Source of the DNA: Nereocystis luetkeana
Lineage: Eukaryota > Sar > Phaeophyceae > Laminariales > Laminariaceae
Assembly (NCBI GenBank): GCA_031213475.1
Contig: JARUPZ010000008.1
Location: forward strand, 12,085,938-12,149,937
Reading direction: 5' to 3'
Length of the DNA stretch: 64,000 bases
In this document: positions 10,034 to 21,535 of the stretch, piece by piece
Layout: the number at the start of each line of letters is the position of its first letter
Numbering within the stretch: the first letter of the stretch is position 1
Notes under the pieces: model-generated
The model's database searches: none
Seen by the model: only the letters and a program-made list of their open reading frames with translations
What the model was told of the DNA's origin: nothing
Program-made: the position numbers and the translations under genes

Positions 10034-12760
10034 AGCGTCTACTACGAGGCGGTGCTCCATCCCGACGAGGTTTTCGCGAGTGTCTCCTCTTCGCAAACCT
10101 ACGTGTCTTCGGACGCATTCGATGATGTCAGCAACGCTAGCAGCGGCACCGGCGGCGGCTGCAGTGGCGCCGCCGGCGGTGGTGGTGGCGGCGGTGGCGG
10201 TGGCGGTGGCGGTGTCGTCGGGGGCTGTGTGCGTGGGGGAGGGAGGGACGTAGTGTTCCGGGAATGCGACCCGGGAAGCTTGCGGCTGCGCTCTCTCTTG
10301 CAAGAGGCGAACCGCTCACTTGTTTCTGATTCGGAGTCTGATGAGGAAGGAGGGCAGGGGAAGGGTGCAGTAAAAAAGGAGGGGGGAGGGGGAACGGGAG
10401 GAGTAGGTGGAGGGAGCAGAGGAGGAGGAGGCAGCAAGGGGCGGGCAGGGAGCAGGGGAGGAGGCGAGAGAGGGAGGGACAGTAGCAGCAAGGAGGGGTC
10501 TGAGAGTCTTGTTGGACCGGTGTTGTCGGACCGGCGGCGAAAGTGCCCACCCTCGTCTATGAAGCAGGGAGCGTTGGAAGACGATGGTGGTGCTGCGGCG
10601 GTGGCGGCGGCGGTGCAGGCGGTGCTCATGTGCCCCCCGCAGCTGCTAGCGCGGAACGTCAGCGGTAGCAGGGGCTCGTCGATGTCATCGTTACTGTCCG
10701 GGGCCCGCAGCGAGGACCGGCACCAGGGCTCGGCGGTGGGGGGTTGGGAGGGAGGTGAGCACTGCAACGACGGCAATAGGGGCGGTGGGGGCGGGAATGA
10801 TGGTGGTGGTGGTGGTGGTGGTACTGGCGGTAGCGGCAACGGGGTTGGCCTTGACGATGGAGATGTAGAAGGGGCGGCGGCGGCCATCGCGGCGGCGCTG
10901 GCGTGGAGCTTTCCCTCGCCCAAGCTAACGAGCGTCCGAGAGGAGTGCGCTTTCAGCGATGACGGCGAAAATGAGGAAGGTGGTGGTGCCGGTGATACGG
11001 GTAGGGGGGGGGGGTGCGGTGCTGCTGGTGCTAGCGGTGGTGGTGGTTGTGGTGGTGGTGATTGTGACGGTGGCGGCAGCAGCAGCAGCAGCAACGCGAA
11101 AATGAGGCGCGCGGCCATTCAGGCAGCGTTGGCGTGGGAACCGCCGCGACCGAGACCACCGCCGACGTCCATCAGGCCCAGACACCGGCGCGCCCGTGCT
11201 GGAGTTGATACAGTAGCTGGTGCTGTTGCCAGTGGTAGTGCTACTACTGCCGCTAGTGATACTGCTGGTGCCGGCGACGGTGTCGACTCGCGGCGACCTT
11301 CGACGCCCGTGAAGCGCAGAAACCGGGGTACTGACGCTCTCGCTGGCGCTGGTGCTGCCAGTGCTGTTGCAAGGGCTAGTGAAGGAGCCCGCTCGCACGG
11401 TGAGGCCACTAGTGCCGATATTTCTCATGTCGTATTTAACGCGAGCGCTAACGCTGCCGCCGATAAACCTGCTGCCGATATGTCTGGTGCCGATACACCT
11501 GTCACGGATAGACCTGTCCGCGATTCCTCTGCTGCGGTGAAAGCTGCTCCTGGCACGACCGCCGTCGATGACACTCTTAGTTCCGTCGACGGGGTTGGAG
11601 TCGCCGCCGATGCTGGGCGTGCTGGCGGCTTTCGAGGAGATCTTGGAGGTGTGCCCAATGTCGCCGCCACCTTGGTGGTAAACGGAACGAAGGCGGCGTT
11701 TTTGCGGGAAGAGCGAGAGGGGGACACCCTGCCGCCTACACCCGTGATCTCGTGCTCAGTCAGCGGTAGCACCAGCTCGCCGGAGAAGGGCGACACCGCT
11801 ATCGCCGCCGCCGCCACAGCTACCCCTCCCGCCACCACTGCCACTACCACCATCGACAACATCAACGATACTGATGCTGCCGCCGCCCCGGAGTCGTGGC
11901 GACCAAGTGCGGACGGTGGCGATCAAGACAGAGGAGAGATGACTAGTACTAGCGGTGACTTCGTTGTAAACGGTGGTGGTGGTGGTGGTGGTGGTGGTGG
12001 TGGTGGTGGTGGTGGTAGCGGTGGCGGCGGCGGCGACGGCGGCAGCGGGAGATGGGGTGGGAGAAGACGGGCTTCTTCCCTGGAACTCATAGGCCCAGCG
12101 TTCATCTCGTCGGAGAGAGCGTTCTTGGATAGCGCGACAGCACCAGCAGCACCAGCAGTGCCCAGCGACCCCCCGGCCGCTCGCCGCGCATCCGACGGAG
12201 AGCGCGCGGCAGCGGGCGACGCCTACACGCTCGCAGGCTGGGCCGGCACGGCTGGAGCCTCGGTGCGCGCGGGGCGCGAGACGGCGCCCGCGCCTCCGCC
12301 ACCGCCGCCTGCGGCGGCTTTCGAGCGCGCGCTCGCGCGCATTGCCAGGGCTAAGCGCTTGCCCACCGGTGGGTGCCCCGATCGCGACGGCACGCCGGAG
12401 GAGCAGGGGGGGTGTTTTTCCCCCTCGTGTGTTTCCGTGGCAGGGTTTCGGGGGACAGTTAGGGTTGGGGCGCCGGCGGCGGTGGCTGAGGCGGGCGATG
12501 CAGACGGAAGCGACGAAGCTAGGGGTGGCGTCGTGGAGGCGATGGCGGAGGAGACGGTGGCTCCAGCGGAGGCCGCGTACTCCTTCCGGCGGCTGGCCGG
12601 ACTGTGCCGCGGGTGGCCTGAGGGGGTGGACCCCACTTGTAGGGAGGAGTGGTTGTCCGCGTCTGAGTTTGTGGCGGTGTTCGGGATGGCGTTTGAGGAG
12701 TTCAAGGAGCTGCCAAGCTGGAGAAAAGCGATCATGAAAAGAGAAGTCTTACTCTTCTGA
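10034..12760 (+). CDS. Villin-headpiece protein, last coding exon (5' exons not found)
   Basis: The last 60 codons encode a villin headpiece. The 35-residue core (LSASEFVAVFGM...EVLLF) ends exactly at the stop and keeps the three core Phe positions, the PSW motif, basic residues at the usual actin-contact positions (R, K, R) and the terminal Leu-Phe. The preceding WPEGVDPTCREEWLS is also canonical. Headpieces bind F-actin, so an actin-associated cytoplasmic role is inferred. The other 840 or so residues are low-complexity (Gly, Ala, Ser, Thr, Asp), with poly-Gly runs from GGT repeats near 10,165 and 11,970. No gelsolin repeat is seen in this exon. I start the exon after ACTCACAG at 10,033, followed in phase 0 by SVYYEAVLHPDEVF. 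The frame stays open back to an ATG at 9797, but that part crosses a dispersed repeat and is probably intronic. Confidence 0.75.
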   Translation, partial: SVYYEAVLHPDEVFASVSSSQTYVSSDAFDDVSNASSGTGGGCSGAAGGGGGGGGGGGGGVVGGCVRGGGRDVVFRECDPGSLRLRSLLQEANRSLVSDSESDEEGGQGKGAVKKEGGGGTGGVGGGSRGGGGSKGRAGSRGGGERGRDSSSKEGSESLVGPVLSDRRRKCPPSSMKQGALEDDGGAAAVAAAVQAVLMCPPQLLARNVSGSRGSSMSSLLSGARSEDRHQGSAVGGWEGGEHCNDGNRGGGGGNDGGGGGGGTGGSGNGVGLDDGDVEGAAAAIAAALAWSFPSPKLTSVREECAFSDDGENEEGGGAGDTGRGGGCGAAGASGGGGCGGGDCDGGGSSSSSNAKMRRAAIQAALAWEPPRPRPPPTSIRPRHRRARAGVDTVAGAVASGSATTAASDTAGAGDGVDSRRPSTPVKRRNRGTDALAGAGAASAVARASEGARSHGEATSADISHVVFNASANAAADKPAADMSGADTPVTDRPVRDSSAAVKAAPGTTAVDDTLSSVDGVGVAADAGRAGGFRGDLGGVPNVAATLVVNGTKAAFLREEREGDTLPPTPVISCSVSGSTSSPEKGDTAIAAAATATPPATTATTTIDNINDTDAAAAPESWRPSADGGDQDRGEMTSTSGDFVVNGGGGGGGGGGGGGGGSGGGGGDGGSGRWGGRRRASSLELIGPAFISSERAFLDSATAPAAPAVPSDPPAARRASDGERAAAGDAYTLAGWAGTAGASVRAGRETAPAPPPPPPAAAFERALARIARAKRLPTGGCPDRDGTPEEQGGCFSPSCVSVAGFRGTVRVGAPAAVAEAGDADGSDEARGGVVEAMAEETVAPAEAAYSFRRLAGLCRGWPEGVDPTCREEWLSASEFVAVFGMAFEEFKELPSWRKAIMKREVLLF
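12578..12757 (+). other. Villin headpiece domain
   Basis: This segment encodes YSFRRLAGLCRGWPEGVDPT and then the 35-residue core ending VLLF just before the TGA. Known headpiece landmarks visible are the GVDP turn, LS..EF..VFGM, F..LP.W and the terminal hydrophobic pair. Confidence 0.85.
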
Positions 12761-13569
12761 CGAGCGTACGATTACGGCCGGCGCCCTTTTGGCGGGGGCT
12801 TTGTATTCGCCCGGCACGGTGGGTTGTATGTGGGGGGAGGGGCGAGGGCGGGCGTTCGGTTAGGTGGGGCTGGAAAGGAGAGGGGGGGAACTCTTTGTTC
12901 ATTTAGGTTTGATCGTCACGCTTTTTTTGGGGTGTGTGTATGGAGAAGGCCTGCAGAATCGCACGCGGGAGATGTGGCGCTTGACTGATCCCTGCGGTGG
13001 GATATGGACTTCCTTTCTGTCACACTCCCTGTGCGTGGCTCCTGGCTGGGAAGACGGCGATAGCGGAGGGGGGAGGGAAGAGGGGGTAGTTTTTTTTTCT
13101 CCGTTCGCCATCCGTGTTTATTTGCTTACCAAAGCCAGAGGTGTGGTACGGTCACAAACATTTGGGGAAGTTGTAGGTGCGTTTTCGACCCCACAAACTT
13201 GGGGAAAATAAAGTACAGTCACCCCGCCTCGGTTTAGTGTGCGCGCACTCGTAAAAGACGCACACGCACGCACAGTTAGCGGCCGTTTTTTTCTCCTCCA
13301 ACCCTGTGATTGGCCAGAAGGGATAGACGCCATAGTAGTTGGAGGTGCCGCGTGCCAGGTGGAGAGGGGGGGGGGGGGAGTGATAGACGCCGTCCCCTAC
13401 CGTATCGCTCTTTTATTATTGCAAAACTCGTCCCACACTACTTCCAAGTACCAGGTAGTTTTTTACCCAAATATGTGGGTGCAGTTTCGAGGGTTTTATT
13501 TATTATTTCGCGCATTTGGGCGTTTCGTGTGCTGGATATGTGTTCTGGTTACTATGCATGCTCAGTCGT

Positions 13570-13790
13570 TTTCCACCTGTAAGTCTTTGTTCGGCGTAAG
13601 TGAAAAGGAGGAGAGAGGGTTTTGTAAGTCTTGGTTCGGCGTAAGCAAAGGGGAGGGGGGGGGGCTTTTGTAGGTCGTGGTTCGGCGTAAGGAAAGGAGG
13701 AGGGGGGGGGGTGAGGGTTGTTCAAGCCTTGGTTCGACGTAAGGAAAACGGGAGGGGATTGTGGCTTGTGTTGGCCTTGATTCGGCGTAA
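13570..13790 (+). repeat. Minisatellite, about 54-bp unit
   Basis: Four to five diverged units built on GTAAGTCTTGGTTCGGCGTA followed by an AAG(G/T)GGAGGAGGG-type purine run. Confidence 0.75.
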
Positions 13791-14093
13791 GCAGAAGTGG
13801 CGGGCTTTTGGGGGTTTGACGAGGACCGTCTGAGCAAGGCGATTAAACAAACAGCCCCAGCTTAAAATCCTCGAAAAGAGCCCCCGGTGAAGTATGTTTT
13901 GCCTGTGGGCACACTCGGTGCCTCACGCCTCACGCGATGACCACTTTCAAGGGTGCGAAGCCCAACCCCTGGGAAAGGGTCTCGTGTTCACGCCTTTTGG
14001 GGGGTTCAACTCCGGGGTAGTGGGTCTAGAAAAGGATGCACTATTAATAGTACGAGCGGGACATGATTCGGATGTTCAAGCCGGAGTGTTCTT

Positions 14094-14186
14094 GACCCTT
14101 TTAGCACCGCAGTCCCGTATGTGGGGACAAATCACTCAAATTATACGTACTTTGCCCCCAAAACGGGCCTGGGGTCCTAAAAGGAT
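14094..14186. mobile_element. Hairpin element family B, copy 2
   Basis: CCCTTTTAGCACCGCAGTCC on the left and its diverged complement (GGGGTCCTAAAAGG) on the right, with GTGGGGACAAATCACT between them. Confidence 0.75.
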
Positions 14187-15374
14187 GAGGAGCTGTGGGG
14201 GCTTGGCTCTCAGCGGGAAGATCGCTCATGACAACAGCCGCCCTGAGGCGTGTACGTGCAGGTGTATGTCCTATGAGTGGTGTTGGGTACCGTGTAGAAA
14301 GTACCGACAGATGGGAGGATGGATTGTTCTGTACCTGGTATGGCGTATCCGATTTTTCGATATGTCGACACTACGACGTTCGATGTGCAGTATCGCATAA
14401 AACGTGGTTTGCTCTCCATGCCCTGGCATCCCCGTGTGTGTGTGTGTTTTTTTTTTCTAGCTACGAGTGGTACTGAACGGACAGTTTCGACGTGTCGGAT
14501 ATCGAAATCGTATTTCGATGATCATTTTTCGCCTGTCGGCATCGTATTTTATCGGGCTTCATTTCGGTTCGATAGCCCATCTCAAGTGTGGGCGGGCACA
14601 TGCATGGTGCGCACACGGTACTGTAGTATTTCTTGTGTAGGTGGTCAATTTTTACTGCGAGGTGCGAGTGCTAGTACGTGTTTGATTGGCTGTTTGTTTC
14701 TTTATGGGGGCGTTCCACAATACACGGCCTGGCGGCTTGTTTTTTTGGCGACTGTTGAAGAAGGCGGTGCGGTTTGCTTTTTTTCTGGTTTTCCGTGTGT
14801 AGCTGATAGATTTTCAAAGGCGCCAAGACGCGCTGTCCCCTCCCCCCCCCCCCCCCCCGCCCCCCTAGGGGCGAAAAAACTATACCAGGTACAAAACAAT
14901 AAACACTCCGGCTCCTTTTTTCCATACTGCTGCAGAAAACCCTACTCTGAAGGGGCTTGATTCCAAAACGTCATGGGTGCCGAAGTGCGTGAGCTGTCCC
15001 GCACCAATTCCAAGTGCATGGGAGGAGGGGGAGGTGGGGGGGGGCTACGATTTAAGAGATGGGTGTGTCAAGCCTATTAATTGTAGTAGATGTCTCTTAA
15101 ACCGGAAAGGGTACTATGATGTACAACCAGGTAGCTTTTAATGTACCCGTTCCAAGCCCTTGGACCTCTCTCAGACTTGGGCTCTCTTGAGTCGAAGCCT
15201 CCCCGTGTAGTTGGGCGCAATGCTGAAGGGGGTGACGATGGCTACGATTTAAGAGCAAGCCCTAACCGAAGGAGAGCCTTTTCACGCCTTTGGCAACCCA
15301 GACCCGGCGACCTTGCTGTTGAGCCGCTGATTCCTCGCGCTTTCGACGGCAGCGGAGGCGGCGCTGGCGCGGGG

Positions 15375-15590
15375 GGGGGTGGGTGCACTCGATATCATGC
15401 ATGACCGTAGTGTTATAAACATGGACCCTCGCGTCTGTACAATGCGGGGGCGGGACTCGTCGGGTTGAACCGACCAGGCAGACAGTGCGTGGTGCATCAA
15501 GCGCGAAGCGCCGTGAGGTGTTCGTCGAGTCGCGTAAAGAGTGAGCTGCATCCTACTGAGAACCGCTTGTGGGGTGGACTTGGGGGGGAG
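15375..15590 (-). repeat. C-tract repeat H, inverted copy
   Basis: On the minus strand this matches 25.98-26.19 and 43.25-43.40 kb: AAGCGGTTCTCAGTAGGATG, then CAGCTCAC, a (G/C)GACTCG-containing stretch, CTACGGTCATGCATGATATC and GAGTGCACCC leading into a C-tract. Confidence 0.65.
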
Positions 15591-17309
15591 GGGTAGTCGG
15601 TGGTACACCGGTCATAGTCTCGTGGGAGAAAGCTGTGTACACGCCGCCAACTTTGCTTCGTTGAAGAAGAGCTGAACACCGCGGTACTTTTATGATCTTT
15701 GTGGGGGGAGTTTGCACATCGCGCGGTGTTGCTTTATTTATTTTGGGAAGGGTGTAACACCGCGAACCGTTTTGTGGCAAAAGTTGCTGTGGTGGTGGTG
15801 GTGGTTGGGGGGAGCTGGGGGTCGGAGTGAGATGTGTATAGTACAGGTGGTACAGTTAGTAGACGACGTGGTTACTGGTGTGTGGCGCGGCTTGCTTTAC
15901 GTACGTGCGTTCGCGAAGAAAACTAAAAGTGCGTTTCGTGACATTGTCCTTTAGGTTAAAGCACGCGGCAATTAATTGCGCCCGCCCAACCCGCTTCGGG
16001 GATTTTTATAAGTTGAGCGGCGGTGGTTGTTGAAAAGTTGGTAGGGAACGGAAGGGAGGGAGGGAGGGAGGGAGGAGATGAAGCGTCTGTTCTGTACGAC
16101 GATAATTTGATCACGGGTGAGGCAGGTACAGTGCACCGGCGAACGATGTGGATGTTGTTTTGATATATTGCATTATGTTTTTGCGTGTTTTTCCGGCTTT
16201 CTCGCGCGACGCGGCTACTCGGCGTCGTCGGCCGGGGGGTTTACATAATAAGGAAGCTTTCGCCTTTTCGGGAGCGACAGGCAGAGCGGCAGCGGGGACT
16301 AACGATAAAGAGGGCCCGTACGAACGGGGACGGGGGGGCAGCCAGGTTACAGTCTCTTCGATAACCAGCAGTGGCAAGGGCAATGACAGCACCAGCGGCA
16401 GCATACGTAGCAGTACCATGCCAGTGGCAGCACGTTGGTACCATTGGAAGCATTTAGGGCCAGGGGCAGCACCAGTGGCTGTACCAATAGCAGTACAGCA
16501 GTAGCTCGCGTGGTGGCACAGCAGTGCCAGTAAGTGGCAGCACAGCAGTAGCAGAGCAGCGCCAGTGGCAGAAACAAAAAAGGATGATGATGAAAAAAGG
16601 AAGGAATCGATTAAACAAAGAGCGGGATCTTGAAATTGGAAAATACGGGCGCGCCCGCATACGGGGCACGGGGCAGGACAGCCAAGGGCGGCAGCATTGT
16701 GCCTGCATGGGACAGGGCAAGGCAGCCAGATGCAACGGTTACGTTATGTTGTGATATTTAGGTTTCGAGGGGTTTCCATGTTTTCTTGGCGGAGGCGAAA
16801 ATTTTGTTTGTCGTATTCCCTGTCCTTACCCCGGGGGGGGTGGTGGTGGTGATGCTTAAAAAAGGACGTCTGGGTGTGGTTTCCCTTTGCCCTGCATAGC
16901 TATAGGAGCAGAACTGCTTAGTGTGTCGTGAGAACTGGGGGGTGAGTTGAATTTAGTGTCACCCCCCGCCCTCGGGGGATGCGAGATGGGATGGGCCCGA
17001 AAACAATCGCCGCCGCTGCTGCTGATGCTGTGATACTGCTTGCTGCTGATGAGGCTGCTCGAAGGTGCTTGAAGACCGCCGTATGACCCATCGACTGACC
17101 GCGCCCGAGACTAAGTCTAGAACTGGCATATTTAAGGCTCAAGGAGGTTTTGACACCTGACGAGACCTTTCTCCTATATACGAGTACAGGATTTTTTTTT
17201 TTTTTCGTGGTGTGGTGCTGTTGCGTGTGGGGTAGGGGAATAGGGTGTCAGGGGTTTCGCGCTTGAAGTCATGGACTACCGCATGAAGGGTCTTGGGGGT
17301 CATCGACAG

Positions 17310-17580
17310 GCTGCCCTGTGACTTGTGATGACTCTGTATGTTATGTCATATGCCGGAACATGTTGTGTCATGGCATGGTGTGGTATGTGTCAATGTCTGT
17401 GGGATAGTATGCCTGGTACTGTAGGTACTATGGTATGGCATGGTACGGTATTATGGTATGGCCTGGTATCGTATTATCCTGTGTCGTGGCATGGTATGAT
17501 GCGTCATGGAATGTCCTGATGGCGTTGTGGTATGGCACGCCATGGTCCTGATGGTATGGTACATGGTATCATGGAATGAG
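17310..17580 (+). repeat. Degenerate TGGTATGG-rich simple sequence
   Basis: Irregular repetition of ATGGTATGGCATGGTA-type words over about 270 bp. It is not coding in any frame I can defend. Confidence 0.7.
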
Positions 17581-17672
17581 CGGCGGAAATAAAAAGAAAG
17601 CACGTTCTCCATCACCGATAACCAGCTCACAAAAGAAGGCAACGTGGGCACGCGGCGCGTGTTGCCGGGTGT

Positions 17673-17768
17673 TATCCCTTTTAGCACCGCAGTCCCGTTT
17701 TGGGGACAAATTACTTATAAATTGACTGGATTGTCCCCACAACGGAACTGCGGTTCTTGAAGGGTTAA
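17673..17768. mobile_element. Hairpin element family B, copy 3
   Basis: CCCTTTTAGCACCGCAGTCC with GTTTTGGGGACAAATTACTT on one side and GTCCCCACAACGGAACTGCG plus GAAGGGTTAA on the other. Confidence 0.8.
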
Positions 17769-20099
17769 ACAGTTCCGTTCCGCAACTTGTGGATGGATGA
17801 CATCATGGGTGCCCAAAACAGAAGGGAGGGGCATTGCGCTTAAATGCTCTGCTAACGTGAACTTTTTAAATGGTAGACATACCAACCCATGTTGCATAGA
17901 GCTGTCGATACTCGTATAGCTGCAGTCCAGAATCCGTGGGAAACCAGTAGAAAACAACACCCCGCTTGTTGACGTCGACTTTTGACAGGGGAGGAGATAG
18001 CTATACGATCATATCATCTGCAGTACATCGGGTATTCCTTACTGTAGTTTTCTATTAATAATCAAAACACACTCCTAAAGATCCCTTCTCCCAAATAGCT
18101 AAACCTACTCGTTTACCTAGGGTTTCTAGGAGCAAAATTAAGAATCTGTCCTACAAAATGACAAAAAAAGGTACGGCAGTGATTTTTCGCCAGTTTACGG
18201 TACAAATAAATCAATCAGGAAATCAGGGTACACCAAACCCAAGTTAGATGACGTTTTCTGTCCAGGTCTACCGTTTTCAGGGAAAATATCAATGTCAGTC
18301 CGTCCAAGTCAAAAAAAAAGAGAAAAAACGATATAGTAGTGTATACTTGTCAGTTTACGATGAAAAAAAAATAGAACGAGGTGATCAGCACCAAACCCAC
18401 GTTAGATTACGTTTGCTGTCATGGTAATACCTTTTTCTGGTAAAAAACAAACGTCTGGTGTAGCTAATAATTACGAACGAAAACCGCAATCATGAATACA
18501 AGCGCTTTCTTGTGCTCGTAGTCAGACGAATAATCAAGCGTAGCTTATATTTCTGAAGAAATCTTCTTTCGTTTCGTGTGCGTGCGTGTACTCAGAGCGG
18601 CACCGCGGGCGAGTCCGGCGCCGTCGCGGGTGTCAGCGGGTGCTGGCGGGTGGAGGGGGGGGTGCGACGAGCGTGGTCGAAGTTTTCCTGGCTAGGCGTC
18701 GCGTGTGCCTCGAGACACGAGGGATCCATGAATGGGCTGTGTCTGGCCTCCATCTGTGGATTTGTGGAAATAATTGTACGAGTCTGTAAGAAGGGTCGTT
18801 CGGGATTACAAAATAAGATTCGAGCGGTGCTTATTTATGCGATCAAGCTGCTGAAGTTCATAGAGAGAACTACGCAGTCTGAGCACCAACCTTGTCGAGC
18901 TGGCGAACGAGAGCCGCGGTGAGCACCTCCGACCGAGGGGACGAGCTCGCGACAGCCATAATAGGGTATGAAGATAGCTTACACCGGTGATCAATCATTC
19001 CACCAAGTATCCTCACAGCGCCCACCACCATTTTTGGGACAAACCCACGGCAGCAGTGGGCGGATCGACCGCGCTGCCTGTGTTTGTTACCCGTGTCTCG
19101 GCGGTGCCCACTCTGTGGTGGGTGTACTATCCTACCACCTCAGTAAAGGCCACTTCTCCGTGCTACGGTAGTGAATATTTTACTCAACCATTGGCATCGT
19201 CAAACATACAAGGAAGGGGGAAAGGGGGTTTTGAGACGATGTGGGACGCGCTTCGATTTGAACGTCGCGTGAAGCCGTGATTAGAACGACAATGCCAAGT
19301 GTGCGCAAGTTGGGGGATGTTTTAGGGATCATTATTTTTTCGATAGGTGTGGTTTAGGCATAGACTCCGACGATGGACTGAATGAGAAAACGATTCTATT
19401 AATAGTTTATTCAACAGATGGAGTTGATTCCCAACACGATGGTAGTGAGTTGTGAGGTGCGACCTGTAGAGAGACCAGGGGCTTTGAGTCGTCTTAAAAT
19501 CGAACTTGCCTCACAGCCGAACAGCACCCGCCTATGGAACAAGGTGTACCGTCTTGTAGAGTGTTGCCGTACCTGTCTAGGGCCCATCGCCTTGTCTAGG
19601 TAATATTCAGCCGTGTAGCGAACACACCGCCTACTTTTTCTTAATATTAAGAGTCAACTTTCAGGTTTGGAGGTGATGCGAGAGAACGTGTGATCTATCG
19701 TGTTCCCACAGGCCATTTTTTTTCCTCCCAAGCTTGACATCCATCTCAACATCACTTCGAGCTAGCCTGCGGTAGAGGTGAACGTAGGTGTTTTTAGTTT
19801 CCGAGTACTAAGAAGAGGCCAGAGAACAAACAAAGCACCCAAATAAACGCCTCACTGCACTCTCAAGTCTTCCCGCAACCTCCCCCCCCTCAACACAAAC
19901 GAACCTCATCTCCCCCCACCCCCCCCCTCCCCATACGACTGTGGCCGAGCAGAATATCGAGTACACCCCTCCCCCCCCCCCCCCCCTCCGCATGCGCATG
20001 TTCACACGACTACGGCCATGCATGGCAATGAGTACACCCCCCCGTCTCCCCTTGGTGACAGACATGATAATACAAATGTGACGCGACTTTTCACGAAAT

Positions 20100-21010
20100 A
20101 ACCAACATCGAGGCCTTGCGCTGGCAACACAATCAAACCCACTTGACATGTGCTGTTACTACTTTATCAATAGTCAACACCGAGGCAATACGGAGGCAGC
20201 ACGATCAGGCCAGCTTTATACGTTCGTTTTGCAGCCAGTCAGCCGTCAAGAAATCATTACGGAGGCCGTGAGACAAAACAAGCTTAACTTGGCTAGCCAA
20301 GAAAGCACTACGGAGGCAGCATGATCAAACCAACTTCACCTCACTCGCTTGCCACGGACTACAACCACCACAGCAGCCAACGATGCAGTATTGCGGAGAC
20401 GACATGACCGAGATAAACTCACTTAAATATCCACAAAATCACAGCCAAAAAAATGCTACGTACGCGGAGACAACATGACCGAGACAAATTCACTTAATTA
20501 TCCACGAATCACCCGCCAAAAAAATGGGAACACTACGTACGCGAAGGCAGAACGATCAAACGGACTCGGTTTGACATGACGTTGCCTTACCGCGAATCAG
20601 CTACCGCGGAAGGACCGCAGAAGCAACATGATCGAACAAATTTGACTCTAGAATTATCACGAATCAGCCAACAACGAGGCCATACGAAGGTAACGATGTC
20701 CTATTACGGGGGACCATAGTTAACAGGACCTATGGTATACATACAAACCTATATGTTTAACCATTTTTACTAACAATATTTGGTCCTGTTAACTATGCCC
20801 CCCCGTAATACCTACTTCACTTCACTTCACTTCCTTTGGCCTCGACATCAGCCAACACGAAGGAGATACGGAGGCACCACGGTGAAGCCAGCTTGACTTG
20901 ACGCGTCACGAATCGGTCGTCAACCCAAAGGCAACATGTACGGAGACAGCAGAATCAAAGCAACTCGACGCGCCTTGCCGCGAAAAAGCCAACGAGGGGA
21001 CACCACGGAG
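20100..21010 (+). repeat. Decayed tandem array
   Basis: Words such as ACGGAGGCAGCACGATCA, GGAGACAACATGACCGAGAC and GAATCA(G/C)CC(G/A)CCAA recur about every 70-110 bp with strong divergence. A MITE (20,707-20,805) interrupts the array. It is non-coding. Confidence 0.6.
20707..20805. mobile_element. MITE family A, copy 3
   Basis: A 99-bp copy with CGGGGGACCATAGTTAACAG and the complementary right end, flanked by TA on each side. The internal TAACCATTTTTACTAACAAT is the family core. Confidence 0.9.
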
Positions 21011-21486
21011 GCAACAACATGGAGGCGATGTGATGAGAGTGGGGGGAGACGCCGCACTTGACTATGAGCACTGTACCGTATGTACGAACCCACCGTGCAC
21101 GACACCTGCTAAGAAAGCGAGCCTTAAGAACGCCAGGCTGATATTTATCGGAAAGTAAGAAACTGGAGAGCCACAACGTTGGAGTACGAGCAACCGAGAT
21201 GGCGAGCTAAGCAACGAGCACCAAGAAAGCGGGCGGCAAGAAACAGACACTAAAAAAGCGAGCACGAAGAGAGGCATCACTAGGAACGCGATCCCTGAGA
21301 ACCCCCGCCACTGCAAGAACGCCAGGCTCATATTTACTAGAAAATTATGAATTCGGGAGCCACTATGCTGAAGATAGTGCACTCTTTCCCAGGTATGACA
21401 TCCAGCATAGACCAGCAGTCCTTTTTCTTCAAGGGCGTAGGTGTCCTCTGCTGCTGCTGCTGCTGCTGCTGCCACTGCCCTCTCCC

Positions 21487-21535
21487 TCATGAAAGAGAAG
21501 TCAGGAACAAAAATTGCTCGATTTGCGGAAGGTAC
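21487..21535 (-). CDS. PLAA-like exon 10 (PFU end, apparent stop)
   Basis: Acceptor CCCTGGCCAG; the first G completes a Glu codon, then YLPQIEQFLFLTSLS and TGA. YLPQIEQF fits the closing helix of PFU (YLDQI..FI). No good donor precedes the stop. A (CTG)n-type run lies just downstream in the presumed 3' UTR. Confidence 0.6.

Larger units (their letters stand above)
12761..21486. other. Spacer between convergent genes
   Basis: 8.7 kb with no homology-supported gene. It contains the 3' flank of the headpiece gene, minisatellites, two family B hairpins, an inverted C-tract repeat, GT-rich and GGTATGG-type simple sequence, a decayed tandem array at 20.1-21.0 kb and one MITE. Small open frames near 18.6-18.97 kb (minus) and 19.42-19.53 kb (plus) have plausible splice sites but no recognisable product. 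Confidence 0.55.

Noticed and set aside
10099..11118. Open frame of 339 codons antisense to the headpiece exon (Pro/Ser-rich)
   Set aside because: It is the mirror of GC-rich Gly/Ala codons on the plus strand; no start context, splice sites or homology.
18870..18966. Minus-strand open stretch starting ATGGCTGTCGCGAGC with a possible donor at CTCGACAAG/GTTGGT, plus a downstream frame 18,589-18,790
   Set aside because: Splice signals are passable, but the product matches nothing I know and does not continue the PLAA-like protein in the needed phase. Expression data would decide.
19418..19530. Plus-strand open stretch after an AACAG acceptor with a GTGTAC end (MELIPNTMVVSCEVRPV)
   Set aside because: Looks exon-like but is isolated, has no partner exon and no recognisable family.
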